Source: Dryocosmus kuriphilus
Taxonomy: Eukaryota > Arthropoda > Insecta > Hymenoptera > Cynipidae
Length of the DNA stretch: 64,000 bases
Direction: 5' to 3'
Assembly: GCA_038277395.1 (NCBI GenBank)
Contig: CM076193.1
Span: 176,244,711-176,308,710, forward strand
The stretch's first letter is position 1; each line of letters starts with the position of its first letter. A program made the position numbers and the translations under genes. Positions 53,928 to 64,000 of the stretch are shown here, one piece after another. The notes below the pieces were generated by a model, which was not told the origin of the DNA, did no database searches, and saw only the letters and a list, made by a program, of their open reading frames with translations.

Positions 53928-54917
53928 CGAGGTGTGATCAAAAAGTAAGGTGACTTTATTACCCACATACGAGGTGTGATCACGAAGTAAGCTGACTTTT
54001 TGAATTTCGCGGCATGCGGACAGTCGATATTCGTTTTCCTTTTTTCTTATGTTGGTACACTTGTCCCAAACATATGTGCACAGTTTCAGCTACATAACAT
54101 TCTTTGTTTGTTTGTGAGAGGCTGAAAGATCAGAAGTGTTTTACATGCTCGGCGATTTTCTGCTGTCGAAAAAAATGTATCAAAGAATTTTCATCCAATT
54201 TTGTGTAAAAAATGGAATTAAGTGCTCCAAAACACCTGAAACGTTGACAGTGACATACGGTGAGTGTACTCTGAGTAAAAAAAATATTTATAAGTGGTAC
54301 ACGCTCTTTCGGGAAGGCCGAGAAGATGTTAATGACTAAGCTCGCCCTGGATATCCCAGCACGTCAACAACTGTTGAAAATGTTGAAGAAGTGAAGAAAA
54401 TAGTGTTGGCTAATCGTCGAAATCACTGTTAGAGAAGTTTCTAATGATGTCGGCATCTCGTTTGGCTTCTGCCAAGAAATTTTAGTGGATATTTTGGGCA
54501 CGAGAAGTGTGTCAGCGAAGTTTCTTCCGAAATTGATAAATTTTGACAAAAAGAACCGTCGCGTGAGCATCGCTCAGGAGCAGTTGAATGACATCAGCGG
54601 CGACCCAGACTTGCTCAAAAGGATCATAATAGGTGATGAAACATGGGTATATGGTTATGATGTCGAAGCTAAGGCTCAGTCGTCCCAGCGGAAGCATTCT
54701 GGATCACCAAGAACAAAAAAAGAGCGCATTGCTGGAAGAGCTGAAGGACATACCAAAAAGTGCTTATCGGAAATGCTTTGAGGATTGGAAAAAGCGCTGG
54801 CACAAATGTATTATATACGAGGGGGATTACTTTGAACGGGACAACATCAATATTGATGAATAAATAAATATTTTTTAATAAAAGTAAAAAGTCACCTTAC
54901 TTTTTGAACACACCTCG
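53928..54917 (+). mobile_element. Mariner with internal deletion
   Basis: TA at 53,926-53,927 and 54,918-54,919. Ends are CGAGGTGTGATCAAAAAGTAAGGTGAC and, inverted, CGAGGTGTGTTCAAAAAGTAAGGTGAC (first 19 bases agree with one change). The left end is present twice in tandem (53,928 and again at about 53,969), probably a local duplication. Length 990 bp is short for mariner, owing to the internal deletion. Inserted inside remnants of the D gene copy. Confidence 0.88.
54144..54861 (+). pseudogene. Mariner transposase, internally deleted
   Basis: YQRIFIQFCVKNGIKCSKTPE and LSKKNIYKWYTLFREGREDVND form the first HTH. After a stop come ARPGYPSTSTTVENVEEVKK and a frameshifted second HTH, then ARSVSAKFLPKLINFDKKNRR-type sequence and IIIGDETWVYGYDVEAKAQ with the first catalytic Asp (about 54,625-54,680). 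Sequence then jumps from SQRKHSGSPRTKKE to the C-terminal segment YRKCFEDWKKRWHKCI (54,763-54,820). The region with the second and third Asp is deleted. Confidence 0.85.
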
Positions 54918-54919
54918 TA

Positions 54920-57424
54920 CGTCACAGACGACATGGGAAGGGAGTGGGGAAGAACCACTTCCAAGTTCTCCGGGTCGCTGATCCGAATAGTCAGTCTCTC
55001 GCCAAACGGTGGTTCAGGAAGTTACCTGGAGAATCACCGTCCCAAAGCTGTCATCTAGTTCTAGACCAACACTTTTAAACTGCTTCTCGTGGTTAACCGA
55101 CGAGTTTTTGCAAGCGCTCGGGGCCAGAATGTCCCTCTTACTTTTTCAACAGCTTTTCTTCGATCATTGTTCAAATGTGCCTTTGTAGTAACAATTATAT
55201 TATTTGACATCTAAACGTCTGATTCCTCTAAATCGTAAAATCAATCTCATCTTGGTCTGACTTTCGCCCAGTGAAATCAATCTTTGGCCCTTCAGATATT
55301 AACAAAATTATAATAGACGGAGTCCCGCCTAAATTGGTAATTAGCCTTGTTCGACTGACGCCGCTAATATGTTGAGAGTATTCGAATTAACGCCGCTGTA
55401 GCTTCAACCGCGTAAGTAACAGATTGATTGAAATTCGCCATTCCCCCTGTTTTATTGTGTCTTCTCCATTGCTGGGCGTTCACATCATCCTCCCTTCCCC
55501 GGCGAGACATTCATACTCTGCATCTGGCGCCCAACATAAAAGATCCAGAAAATTCCTTAATTTTCTCCTTATCCCGCCGAGATTGGGAAACATAATTCAA
55601 CAATTTACGCTTACTCCGAAACTCCAAACATACGCTCACTTTAGATGCCATATGTCTCTTACTTCAACACGTTACTATCGCCATGATTTTGCTGTGCTAT
55701 ATATGATTTAATGTTATACCATGCTATTTTTATGATATATATTGAAACCGATGAATTGAAATTGAGATATATATATATATGATACCATGCCATGTAAGGT
55801 AAACATTTTTTTTGTACACGATAAGAGATGAATTGTGAAATGTGGGGATGAACAGAAATCGGAAACACCAATGGAATTTTATATTAAAGAGGAACATTGA
55901 TGATCGCAAATAAAATTGTTTTTTTTTTTTTCATGTTTTCATTAAAGGTAAACAAAATCGGAATGAAAAGTTAAAGGGATAAAATTCTAAAGAGAAAATT
56001 ATAGTTTCGGTGAATTTTAACAACAGTAAAAGATAAATTAAGTAAACCTGAAATGGAAAATTCGAGGACCAACTTTTACATAAATCTAATACCTTCTCTG
56101 ATAAGAATGTAAAAATTGCATTTTATAACCAAACAATGTAAAAAATTAAGAAATTCACGTCTTTGATATACTTTAATCGGCCGGTAAGCGAGAGAGACAT
56201 GATGAGAATGCGCTTGAGTAGCGCCCAGATTTTTCAATAACTTCTAATAACTTTTTATTAACTTCATCTTAGTGTATTTTTTTATTAAAGCAACTCTTAC
56301 ACATGTCGTGAATAAACTATGCGTTGGATCAAAGAATAGTTACAAGCAAATTTGGAGATCATTTCAAGCTCAACCACTTTGTTTATTATCATATTTTTCG
56401 TATCTTCAATATGTCGGTTGAAAATTTGAATTTCTGATTTTTGGATAGAATTTATTATGGATACCAGTACCATTGATTATAAACCGCTAATTAACAAACT
56501 CGTTCTTACCTTTCACGCCTTAAAGAAGTCTGCCAAAGCGCAATCAAATCCGATTAGTTCTTTGAAAGTTATCCTGTTCACAGTATACTACAACGACAAG
56601 AACAGACAGAGACCAAAGTAAAATCAATTTTTTTGGATTCAGTGGGTCTCGAAACATCGAGGTTTCATGAAGAATGCGAAAGTCAGTTTTCACATAAAAC
56701 TAATACCTTCCCATTGAGATGAGAACGTAAAAAACAATATTTCGTAATTAAGTTCAAGTCACGTTCCAACATGATGAATACTTTAAGTGATCATCAAAAT
56801 GTTTTGCTTTTCTGAGTTTGTTGAACCATATCTTTTCTTGCACTAGCGTCTGAAACCTGCATCATCAACGAGTGAAAAACAAGAGTTATAGGGATTCACT
56901 CCAAAACCTTGAGTGAAACTATCCACCATTTGCTATGGAGTGCGCCCATTCAGAAGTGGAGAGTATAGTGATTTACAGATAATAGTTTTCCTGTGGGGGA
57001 GACCAGCTTGCAGTAGATTCGGACGAATTCAGTAGCATTTAACTACATCATACTCGTATTGCTACAATATGGAAAGGCTTGCGCATTCAAATATTCTGTA
57101 TTTTCAAATTATTGCAACATATCTTGTAGAGTTTATATTAGCTTTTCGAAGTTTCAAAGGCACCCTTTTAGTACAAATTATATTAATTTATAATTTAAAC
57201 ATCGGATTCTTCTAAATCTTAAAGGATTATGTAAATTGTGAAACGAGGACATGAGTTTGAAGAAACTATTGAACCAATGTTTTCTGCTTAAACCTAACCT
57301 ATGTAATTAAAATATGTATCTAAAGATATAATCGACGATAATTAAGGAGATAAAGACTGTAGCATATATGTATACGCGAATCACTTCATTAGTAGATTAG
57401 TCAGTGTTTCTCTAATTGGCAAAT
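54920..57424 (+). other. Remnants of gene copies D and C upstream regions
   Basis: 55,175-55,240 (TAGTAACAATTATATT, CTAAACGTCTGATTCCTCTAAATCGTAAA) continues the D copy broken at 53,895. 56,720-57,424 is the upstream region of copy C, matching 35,990-36,396 upstream of gene A, including the TATA-proximal CGCGAATCACTTCATT. In between, 55,240-56,720 is AT-rich without recognised content. Confidence 0.55.
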
Positions 57425-57478
57425 ATGAGGGTCGTTTGTACTGTGGTGTTACATTTTCGGTTGTCTTTAATACTATAG
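57425..57478 (+). pseudogene. Paralogue C exon 1, frameshifted signal-peptide exon
   Basis: ATGAGGGTCG at 57,425 aligns with gene A exon 1, and the donor GTAAATATGATTATG (57,479 on) matches gene A's GTAAATATGATGATG. The exon is 54 bases against 55 in gene A. The missing base (around 57,460) shifts the frame and creates a TAG at the last codon before the donor. With no exon 2 on this strand, copy C is a dead fragment. Confidence 0.7.
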
Positions 57479-57968
57479 GTAAATATGATTATGTAATATA
57501 TAATCTTACGTGAACTCTTAAGATTTCCACAAATAATAATTTGCACTATTTATTCCGCATTCTATGGCAATTACTTTTATTCATCAGCTTTATCTGAATT
57601 AATTACCCAAAATAAGTACGAACGTAACAAGACTTCCGAAAGTATTTATGCCGATTCATTGAAAATCGGCAGAATATGTATACCAAGTTTCAAACGGTTT
57701 CAATGATATATTGCCAAGTTATGACGATTTATGTTTTAAAAACATATTGATTTTAAAGTATCAGTTCGTATTTTAAAAATTTTCATTTCGTATAATGAGC
57801 CTAGCCAGAGATAACGTTGAACTAGTAAAGATTTTATGTGCTAGAACTGTCCTTCAAACTGTGATCATACTTTAATATGTTTTATTATGAAATATTTTTT
57901 CAACGACATGCAAGCTAGGACCTCATATATCAGTGAATTCAATTTTCCGAAGTAACTAGCCTAGTAGC
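57479..57968 (+). other. Paralogue C intron fragment
   Basis: Matches the gene A intron: 57,500-57,520 to 36,490-36,505; 57,590-57,605 to the LINE target in A; 57,795-57,910 to 39,990-40,110. Homology ends at about 57,968 (CTAGTAGC), where the RTE begins. Confidence 0.65.
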
Positions 57969-58669
57969 CTGCCTGGTGGGTCCCTATCACCACTACGCAG
58001 CGCGTCCTCAGGTTACGGATAGAGGAACGGCCCTGAGGTTGAACAGCTTCCGAGGTTAACTGTGAATACAAGAATAAGCAGTCGCGGACATCCGATAGGA
58101 ACCAGTCGTGTGTGTGGTGAACCCACATTGGTAAAAAATAGGTACACAACGGCCATGGTTTGGGGGGATTCACCCTTTCGCGTCCCTATGCAATAGGTGG
58201 GTTCTACCAGGCCGAGGCTCAGAGTGTATCCACCTCGAAACACTACCCGGGCCAAAACTAAAAATCTTGTAAGGGGAAAATCCTGCTGCCCCATTGGACA
58301 CCACAGCGATGACACTGCCCGCAAGGGATGTGTGGAATGATTCGCCTGTAGGGCCAACGTGGTATTGATGCCAGTGTGGCGCACTGCCTTCCAGGGGGAC
58401 GTTAGGATACGAGGATGAAGCCGTAATGTGTCTGACGACAAGTTGACACGGTCCTTGTCAAAGTAGGAAAGCTCCCATACATAGACCTAGGGAGGTATGG
58501 GGGTTATCACTCCTGGGACGGCGGACTCACCTGCGATTGGAACAGGATCCATAACGTGCGGAATTTCTTAAAACTATCATGGCTAGCTTCCAAAAACGAG
58601 CAACTACAATAAAATATCTTAAGACGGGAACTCTGAACGCGTAGTCTAAATACTGGCTGATTTAGCGAA

Positions 58670-61397
58670 TTCATTGAGATAGCAAAGAGATACGATATTG
58701 GTATAATAGCACTTCAAGAAACCTGCTAGCCTGGCGAATATGAATCAATCATCAAGGAGAATTGCACTTTTCACTATGGTGGAGCTAAAGGCGCAAACTG
58801 GGGACTGGGTTTCTTATTAATAAACGAATTTCGCAAGCGGTTATCGATATGCAATTCATTAACGACCGGTTATCATATATTGCACTAAAGGATAATTTCT
58901 GCAAACAGGTGCTAATTAACGTGCACTGTCCTACCGAGGACAAAGACGAAGATACTGAAGATCTTTTTTACGAAACAATCGAACAAGTTTTTGACAAGTT
59001 CTCGAAGTTTGACGCAAAAAATAGTACTGGGAGCCTTCAACGCGAAAATTGGAAAAGAATCGATGTATAGGCCTACAATAGGGTCAGAAAGCTTGCATGA
59101 CGTCAGTAATGATAATGGGACTAGAGTTATAAACTTTGCTGCTTCAAAGAACCTCGTTGTTAAAAGCACATATTTCAAGCATAAAAATATAGGTAACGCC
59201 ACCTGGACATCACCAGATAGTATCACACAAAATCAGATTGATCACGTTTTAATTGACAGAAGACGTCATACAAACATTCTCGATGTAAGATCGTACAGGG
59301 GGGCGGATTTAAATTCAGACCACTTTCTCGTGATAGTGAAACTACGATCTAGACTGGCGTTAAATAAGAAAACTAGCCCTCCAGCACTAGCAGTACGTAT
59401 CGATATAGATATGTTTAAAATGCCAAAAGAAATATTGAATTATCAAGTAAAGGTTTCTAATAGTTTCGACGCTCTTCAAAAACAGGGAGCCGATAGCGAT
59501 AATTGTGAGGAGGATCCGACCCTGTGGGGCAATATGAAAGAGGCGATAAAGACAGCCGCAAAAAGTACTATAGGTTTAAAGAAAGTAAACAAAAGCAAAC
59601 CGTGGTTCGAGGAAGAGTGCAAACTATGGTTTGAAAAGCGAACAAAGGCCAAAGAAATTAGTTTACAAAATAAGTGCGATCAAATACATAAGAAGTATCT
59701 GGAGATTAGTAAAAGTACGAATAGGTTTTACAGATCCAAGAAAAGGGAGTAGGAGAAGACTAAAGTACTAGCAATAGACACGCATTATAAGCAAAATAAC
59801 CCGCGTGATATGTACAGGGGAATCAATTTTATAAGAAAAGTCTTTCAAAGTAGAACGGAAGTAATGAGGGACGAAAATGGCAATCTAGTAGCTGATGCAA
59901 CATAAAGACTAAATTTAGGGAAAAACTATTTTGATAAGCCATTGATCGTACGCGAAGCCCCAGTTTAAGTTAATCCCGGTGAAATCCACACTTCTGATCT
60001 ACTAATTGATGAGCCTACTGATAATGAAATAGAAATGGCCATAAAGAAGTTGAAAAATAACAAAGCTGCGGGCATTGACAACCTACCGTCAGAGCTGATA
60101 AAAAATAGGGGCCCTCGCCTCACAAGCCCTATTTGTAAACTAATACGCGCAATCTGGAAAAGAGAAAGCATGACGAAGGAATGGAATACCTCTGTCATTA
60201 TACCCATTTTCAAAAAAGGCGATAAAACGAACTGTAACAATTATTGGCGAATTTCACTTGTGCCTTCGTGTTATAAGATCCTGACCAATGTAATCTTAAG
60301 TAGACTAACGCCTTTTGCTGAGGAAATCATTGGGGATTACCAGTGTAGATTCCGACGAAACCGGTCTACAAGCGACCAAATGTTTACAATTAGGCAACTG
60401 TTAGAAGAGAAATGGGAATTTAATAAAGCAATACATCAGCTTTTTATCGACTTCGAAAAAGCTTACGACTCTATTATACGCGCACGAATGTACTGGATTC
60501 TGGAGTTCTTGGGCGTACCAAGGAAATTTGTTAGACTTATCGAAGTTTGCTTAAGCGGCAGTAGGGGTAGGATACGCATAAACGGAAGTTTATCCGAAGA
60601 GTTTTTGATCCGCGATAGCCTGAAATAGGGCGATGCGCTTTCGTGCATCCTTTTCAAAATAGTTTTAGAATACGTGGTCAGAGAAGTACAAACGAATCCG
60701 TCCAGTGCTGCCCTCAATGAGATAATACAAATTCTGGGATATGCAGATGATCTCGACTTACTCGGGGATGATAGAGAGTTAATGAGTTTAAATACCTCGG
60801 GACTACTATAACTGGCGACAATAACATTAAAGCGGAAATCAACAGGCGGCTGCACGCTGGCAATCGGTGCTACTGTGAAGCAAATACATTACTAAATTCG
60901 CGATCGCTATCTAGAAACATCAAAGTAAGAATTTACAAAACGATAATAATGCCGATCGTCATGTACGGTTGCGAAACGTGAGCGCTGACGAAAGGAAAGG
61001 TGAACAGGTTTAGAGTATTTGAAAATAAAGTACTTCGAAAAATCTATGGTCCCAAAAGGGACGAATAGACTGGTAAATGGAGAAAACTGCATAATGATGA
61101 GCTGCATGCACTGTACGGGTCAGTAAATATTAATAGAGTAATGAAAGCGCGGAAATTAAGCTGGGCGCGACATGCTGCAAGAATGGGCAACGAAAGAACA
61201 GTGGCGCAAGTTCTGAGAGGGAAACCGATTAGTAAGAGACCTCTAGGCAGACCGAGAAACAGATGGGAGAAAAACGTAAGGGATGATCTAAAAGAGCTAG
61301 GACATGATTATTTATACTGGATGGAAGATGCACAGGATAGAGATGCGTGGCGGTTCTGTGTAGCTGAGGCAACGAACTTCCGAGTTCGCAAAGCTAC

Positions 61398-61401
<4 letters not shown>
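58670..61401 (+). pseudogene. RTE ORF2: EEP endonuclease and reverse transcriptase
   Basis: Endonuclease: RYDIGIIALQETC (58,690-58,730), AKGANWGLGFLLINE, VLGAFNAKIGKES (usual GDFN changed to GAFN), NQIDHVLIDRRRHTNILDV, and SDHFLVIVKLR with the catalytic His (about 59,320). RT: AIKKLKNNKAAGIDNLPSEL, EWNTSVIIPIFKKGD, QLFIDFEKAYDSI (motif A Asp present), a stop just before GDALSCILF (motif B), and ILGYADDLDLLG (motif C YADD intact, about 60,735-60,770). C-terminal RKLSWARHAARMGNER and GRPRNRWEKNVRDDL (61,150-61,290) are typical of RTE proteins annotated as craniofacial-development-protein-2-like. About four stops or frameshifts. Confidence 0.85.

Positions 61402-61441
<40 letters not shown>
61399..61441 (+). 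repeat. TAA microsatellite tail of the RTE
   Basis: About fourteen perfect TAA units. The equivalent place in the gene A 3' flank (45,722-45,731) has a natural AATAATAATA, so the RTE may have used an existing TAA-like target. Confidence 0.95.
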
Positions 61442-62035
61442 TGAAAGAGATCGAAATAAGTGAGAAAACATATTTTGGAGTAATATAAGTTGTTACTGAC
61501 TTACACGATGTCACATTTTACCAATCTTACGTTTTAGAGGAGCCCGATGTTCACTTTAAAAATTGATATAGGTTACAATATAGAAGCTGACTTAAAGATT
61601 CAATAATCTAAAGTCAATTCTGCAAGATATGTTACAAATATTTGAATATGCAGATTTTATTTGAGTATATAAATCTTTCCATAGTTTCGCACAATGATGA
61701 AGGTAAATTTACTAATGACTAATTACTAATTTATATACTTATGTACTACTATATATATACATATTTACTAATTACTAAAATTACTAAATTTTATCCTATC
61801 TTATGTAGGGTGGTCTCTCCTGCAGGAAAACTATTATGTCTAATTCTTTCTAAGCCTATGTGTGATAATTTTTTACCTAAAATATTTGCCTTTGAAGTCT
61901 CGAGGATCATAATAGATTGAATCAGTAGTGTAATCATGAGTTGGTTGTGACATATTCGTAAAGCTTCAGATCGCAAGCAATATTCCATTCTTGTTTAACA
62001 ATTTAAGAGAAAAATTGAATTCGAGCTGGTAGATA
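61442..62035 (-). other. 3' flank of paralogue B
   Basis: Minus-strand homology to the gene A 3' flank: 61,960-61,985 (GCTTGCGATCTGAAG) to 43,960-43,975; 61,800-61,880 to 44,080-44,098 plus 45,399-45,440; 61,450-61,520 to 45,650-45,730. It lacks the transposon found downstream of gene A. Confidence 0.6.
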
Positions 62036-62607
62036 TTAGTAGCTTTCACGAGGAATTAAACGCACTACACTAAACTTCTTATAGATTGAGCTGCCGTTGC
62101 CTATTGGAGTTTCGTCAGCTTCTTGTTGGGTCAATGGGTAAGCCTTACCTTCTGCCATGTTTAATTTCACCCGCACTCCTTCCGTGTTGTATATTCCACG
62201 AAGATACGAATTAGAATACAATATTGCAAGGATGTCACCATCGGACGTTGTTATTACTCTTTGTGTTACAGTTAGCATGGGCCCATAATGACCACGTCCT
62301 ACATACAATTGAACTGTTGCGTTGGCCGGAAAACAGTATTTTCGAATTTCGAATAGCTGATTCGGATTCGTTTTCGGAATTAGCCGAATATGCTGAAGGT
62401 CATCAGTACTAAAAAGCTGGACATCATACGCAGACAAGGGCGTGTAACGAGGAGAAGTTGTGGATCCAAGACGATGGGGAGACCTGGACCTGGAACGAGG
62501 AGGAGAATTGGCAGGAGGAAGAGGGTCAGAAGAATAAGAAGGTCTAGAACGAGGAACACCAGGAATTTCGGCGCCATTAGGTAAACAGTCGAACTGTGAA
62601 CTTATCT
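62036..62607 (-). CDS. Paralogue B exon 2: putative secreted Arg/Ser/Pro-rich protein
   Basis: Acceptor TATTTTTTGTTGCAG ends at 62,608; the frame is open to the stop at 62,036-62,038 (about 190 codons). It matches gene A exon 2 block by block: ISSQFDCLPNGAEIPGVP, the SRSRSPHRL low-complexity stretch, SAYDVQLFSTDDLQHIRLIP, EIRKYCFPANATVQLY, VITTSDGDILAIL, LRGIYNTEGVRVKLN and FSVVRLIP. Amino-acid identity is roughly 60% by eye, with small length differences and no stop codons. Two intact, diverged copies suggest the family is under selection to stay coding. Exon 1 is not in the window; from the gene A layout without its insertions I expect it on the minus strand near 64.6-64.8 kb. Confidence 0.65.
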
Positions 62608-64000
62608 CTGCAACAAAAAATAGAGGATTAATATTTTTGACGTGCATGCTCTGTTCGAATATAATAAACCGCTTGGGGTGAACCAATATGACGACCCAAG
62701 AAAAGGCTTCACAGCGACATTCAGTAGAATTATAACGATCTGTGTTTGCCCACAATATTTGATACGCTATTTTAAACATTTAAATTCTGACTCCAAATTT
62801 GTAATCAGCGACACAAAGGACATTTTGGTAGAGAGTTCTGAGGAAATCGGTCTCATGAAACGTTTGGTGCTCACCATATTAGCACCAAGTATTCCTTCAA
62901 TATTGCACCGATATTCCTTGCAACGCTGGGTATATTGACGGCAATATTAAAGGAACATTGGCGCAACATATTCGTGGCCGTTTTTGGCCACATTCGGGCG
63001 CGAAAGTTATTATTGTCTTTGAGAGCTAATGTGTCGTAAACCGTAAGAGACAGGCAAAAATGGAGGTCATTTCTGGGTGTTGAATACCCGTATTATACTC
63101 GACTACACTCGCTTAAGGATTACTAGATATTTGTCGTTGAAAACAATAACTGAATGTTGCCAAAAGCATACATCGAAATATCCCGTCAATGATGTTTGCA
63201 TATTACCGTCAATATTGTCGGCCTTGCAGGAAATATCGGTGCAACATTGAGGAAATATTGGTTGCTAACAGGCTCGTTACTTTAGAAAATGGAACCTATT
63301 GATATAAAAGATCCTTCAGTTGTAAGTATTTGACCATATCAGAAATCATGTACAGTCGCCTCTATCTACCTCTCTTTTTTTACCCTGCCGCTCCCCTTAA
63401 CTCTCGATGGGGCTCTTCCCCCACTACGACCGCGTCTTTGGTCTTTTAAAGCATTTTTAAGTTGCACAGATCATTATAATCGAGTTATAAGCCATTATAA
63501 ACGTTCATGTTCATATATGTGCTGCAGTGTAGGCAGAGCGAAACACATTTCTTCGAGCACCGATGAGGCTCGAGAGTGGGGGAATATCGGTTCCAGGAAA
63601 ATTACTCCCTTACTGTGCCCTACACGGCAAGGTAAATAGAGGCGACTACATATGCATTTCATAGATTTTTTCATGAGGAATCCGAATCTGCTAGGCAAAT
63701 TATGCTGCCAGATTCAGATTCAAGGACATGTGTTACCGAATCATGATAATAACAATAAAAATCCCCCGTCTTTTTATATTCTTTTTCAATTTTATTAAAC
63801 ACTTTGTTGCAGGTGTTGATCCAAATTTGATCGGAGAGCTGGTTTGTCTTCTTCACCAACTTTTAGGTTAAAAAATCTAAATTCTACCATTTTTCATTTT
63901 TTATAATCATTTATCTCCCCATGTTACCTATTAATGATCGAAAATACTAGATTCAGAATTTCTTCATAGAAATTCAGGATTATCAATAATATTTAAACAC
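62608..64000 (-). other. Paralogue B intron (partial)
   Basis: Matches the gene A intron in order: 62,770-63,120 to 42,940-43,290; 63,130-63,350 to 40,730-40,955; 63,800-64,000 to 40,370-40,560. The part at 62,900-63,260 is rich in CAATATTG-like phrases. A 62-codon frame at 63,859-63,671 is not conserved as coding in gene A. Confidence 0.65.
63353..63647. mobile_element. MITE with CAGTCGCCTCTAT ends
   Basis: Left TA at 63,351-63,352, then CAGTCGCCTCTATCTACC; the right end, inverted, reads AGTCGCCTCTATTTACC. The gene A intron has the flanking sequences (GAAATGCA and CATGATTTCTGAT, 40,698-40,722) joined without the insert. Length ~295 bp, no coding capacity; TA target and CAGT start fit a Tc1/mariner or pogo-derived MITE. 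Confidence 0.85.

Larger units (their letters stand above)
57969..61441 (+). mobile_element. RTE-type LINE, nearly full length
   Basis: 5' limit set by loss of intron homology at 57,968. About 0.7 kb of leader sequence is followed by the endonuclease (from about 58,676), RT and C-terminal region. It ends in a TAA microsatellite (61,399-61,441) instead of poly(A), a known trait of RTE elements. The left flank is intron of copy C (+) and the right flank is the far 3' flank of copy B (-), so the flanks do not belong to one continuous locus. Confidence 0.8.

Noticed and set aside
63671..63859. 62-codon minus-strand frame as an extra exon of paralogue B
   Set aside because: The homologous part of intron A has stops and indels in this frame, and no conserved splice sites flank it.

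Overview
This is an AT-rich stretch of animal, almost certainly arthropod, nuclear DNA, packed with nested transposable elements. I infer an insect, probably a hymenopteran, from the mix of elements: several mariner/Tc1 families, a Penelope-like element, a gypsy-class LTR element, a Maverick/Polinton-type DNA polymerase and L1-like LINEs of the kind frequent in ants and wasps. That assignment is inference. There is no sign of bacterial gene organisation. Nearly every recognisable protein is a decayed transposon protein. The exception is a small family of two-exon genes for putative secreted proteins in the right half.

Layout, left to right. 1-1.2 kb: 5' part of an L1-like LINE (minus strand). 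1.58-2.52 kb: DNA-transposon remnant with ~130-bp inverted ends and a cysteine-containing terminal exon. 2.83-6.57 kb: an element with inverted ends whose left end has expanded into about 15 copies of a 163-166-bp palindrome-rich satellite. 7.56-12.3 kb: a Penelope-like element (RT plus GIY-YIG endonuclease) broken by two LINE insertions, one with a clean 9-bp target duplication. 12.5-31.6 kb: a gypsy-like element (minus strand) split in the middle of its reverse transcriptase by a 15.27-kb Polinton/Maverick-type insertion at 14,003-29,271.

That insertion is the most unusual object here. It is a near-complete palindrome: two ~7-kb arms, each with its own decayed protein-primed-type family B DNA polymerase, facing each other across a ~360-bp centre. 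No integrase, ATPase, protease or capsid gene is visible. It starts AGTAGT, ends ACTACT, and has 6-bp near-identical target duplications, as known for Polintons. The arms differ at many positions (roughly 15% by eye in the outer part), so this is not an assembly mirror artefact. The left arm alone also carries a Tc1 transposon.

31.59-35.83 kb: a hAT element with a ZMYM/DUF4371-type transposase, holding a pogo-like MITE and two foldback MITEs. 36.3-45.9 kb: gene A, an intact two-exon gene (signal-peptide exon 36,397-36,451; main exon 43,330-43,916; predicted 213 aa). Its intron holds a LINE and a mariner-like element, and its 3' flank another. 46-47.7 kb: LINE 3' end with RNase H. 49.3-52.5 kb: a second copy of the mariner-like family, joined to a truncated mariner. 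53.9-54.9 kb: another mariner inside remnants of a further paralogous unit. 56.7-58 kb: paralogue C, with a frameshifted exon 1. 57.97-61.44 kb: an RTE-type LINE. 62.0-64 kb: paralogue B on the minus strand, with an intact main exon and its exon 1 predicted just beyond the window.

The three paralogous introns and flanks serve as natural empty sites for one another. They show that at least four of the transposons inserted after the gene copies diverged, and that an RTE lies at the junction where gene orientation flips. Intact host coding sequence that I can support is limited to gene A and exon 2 of gene B.
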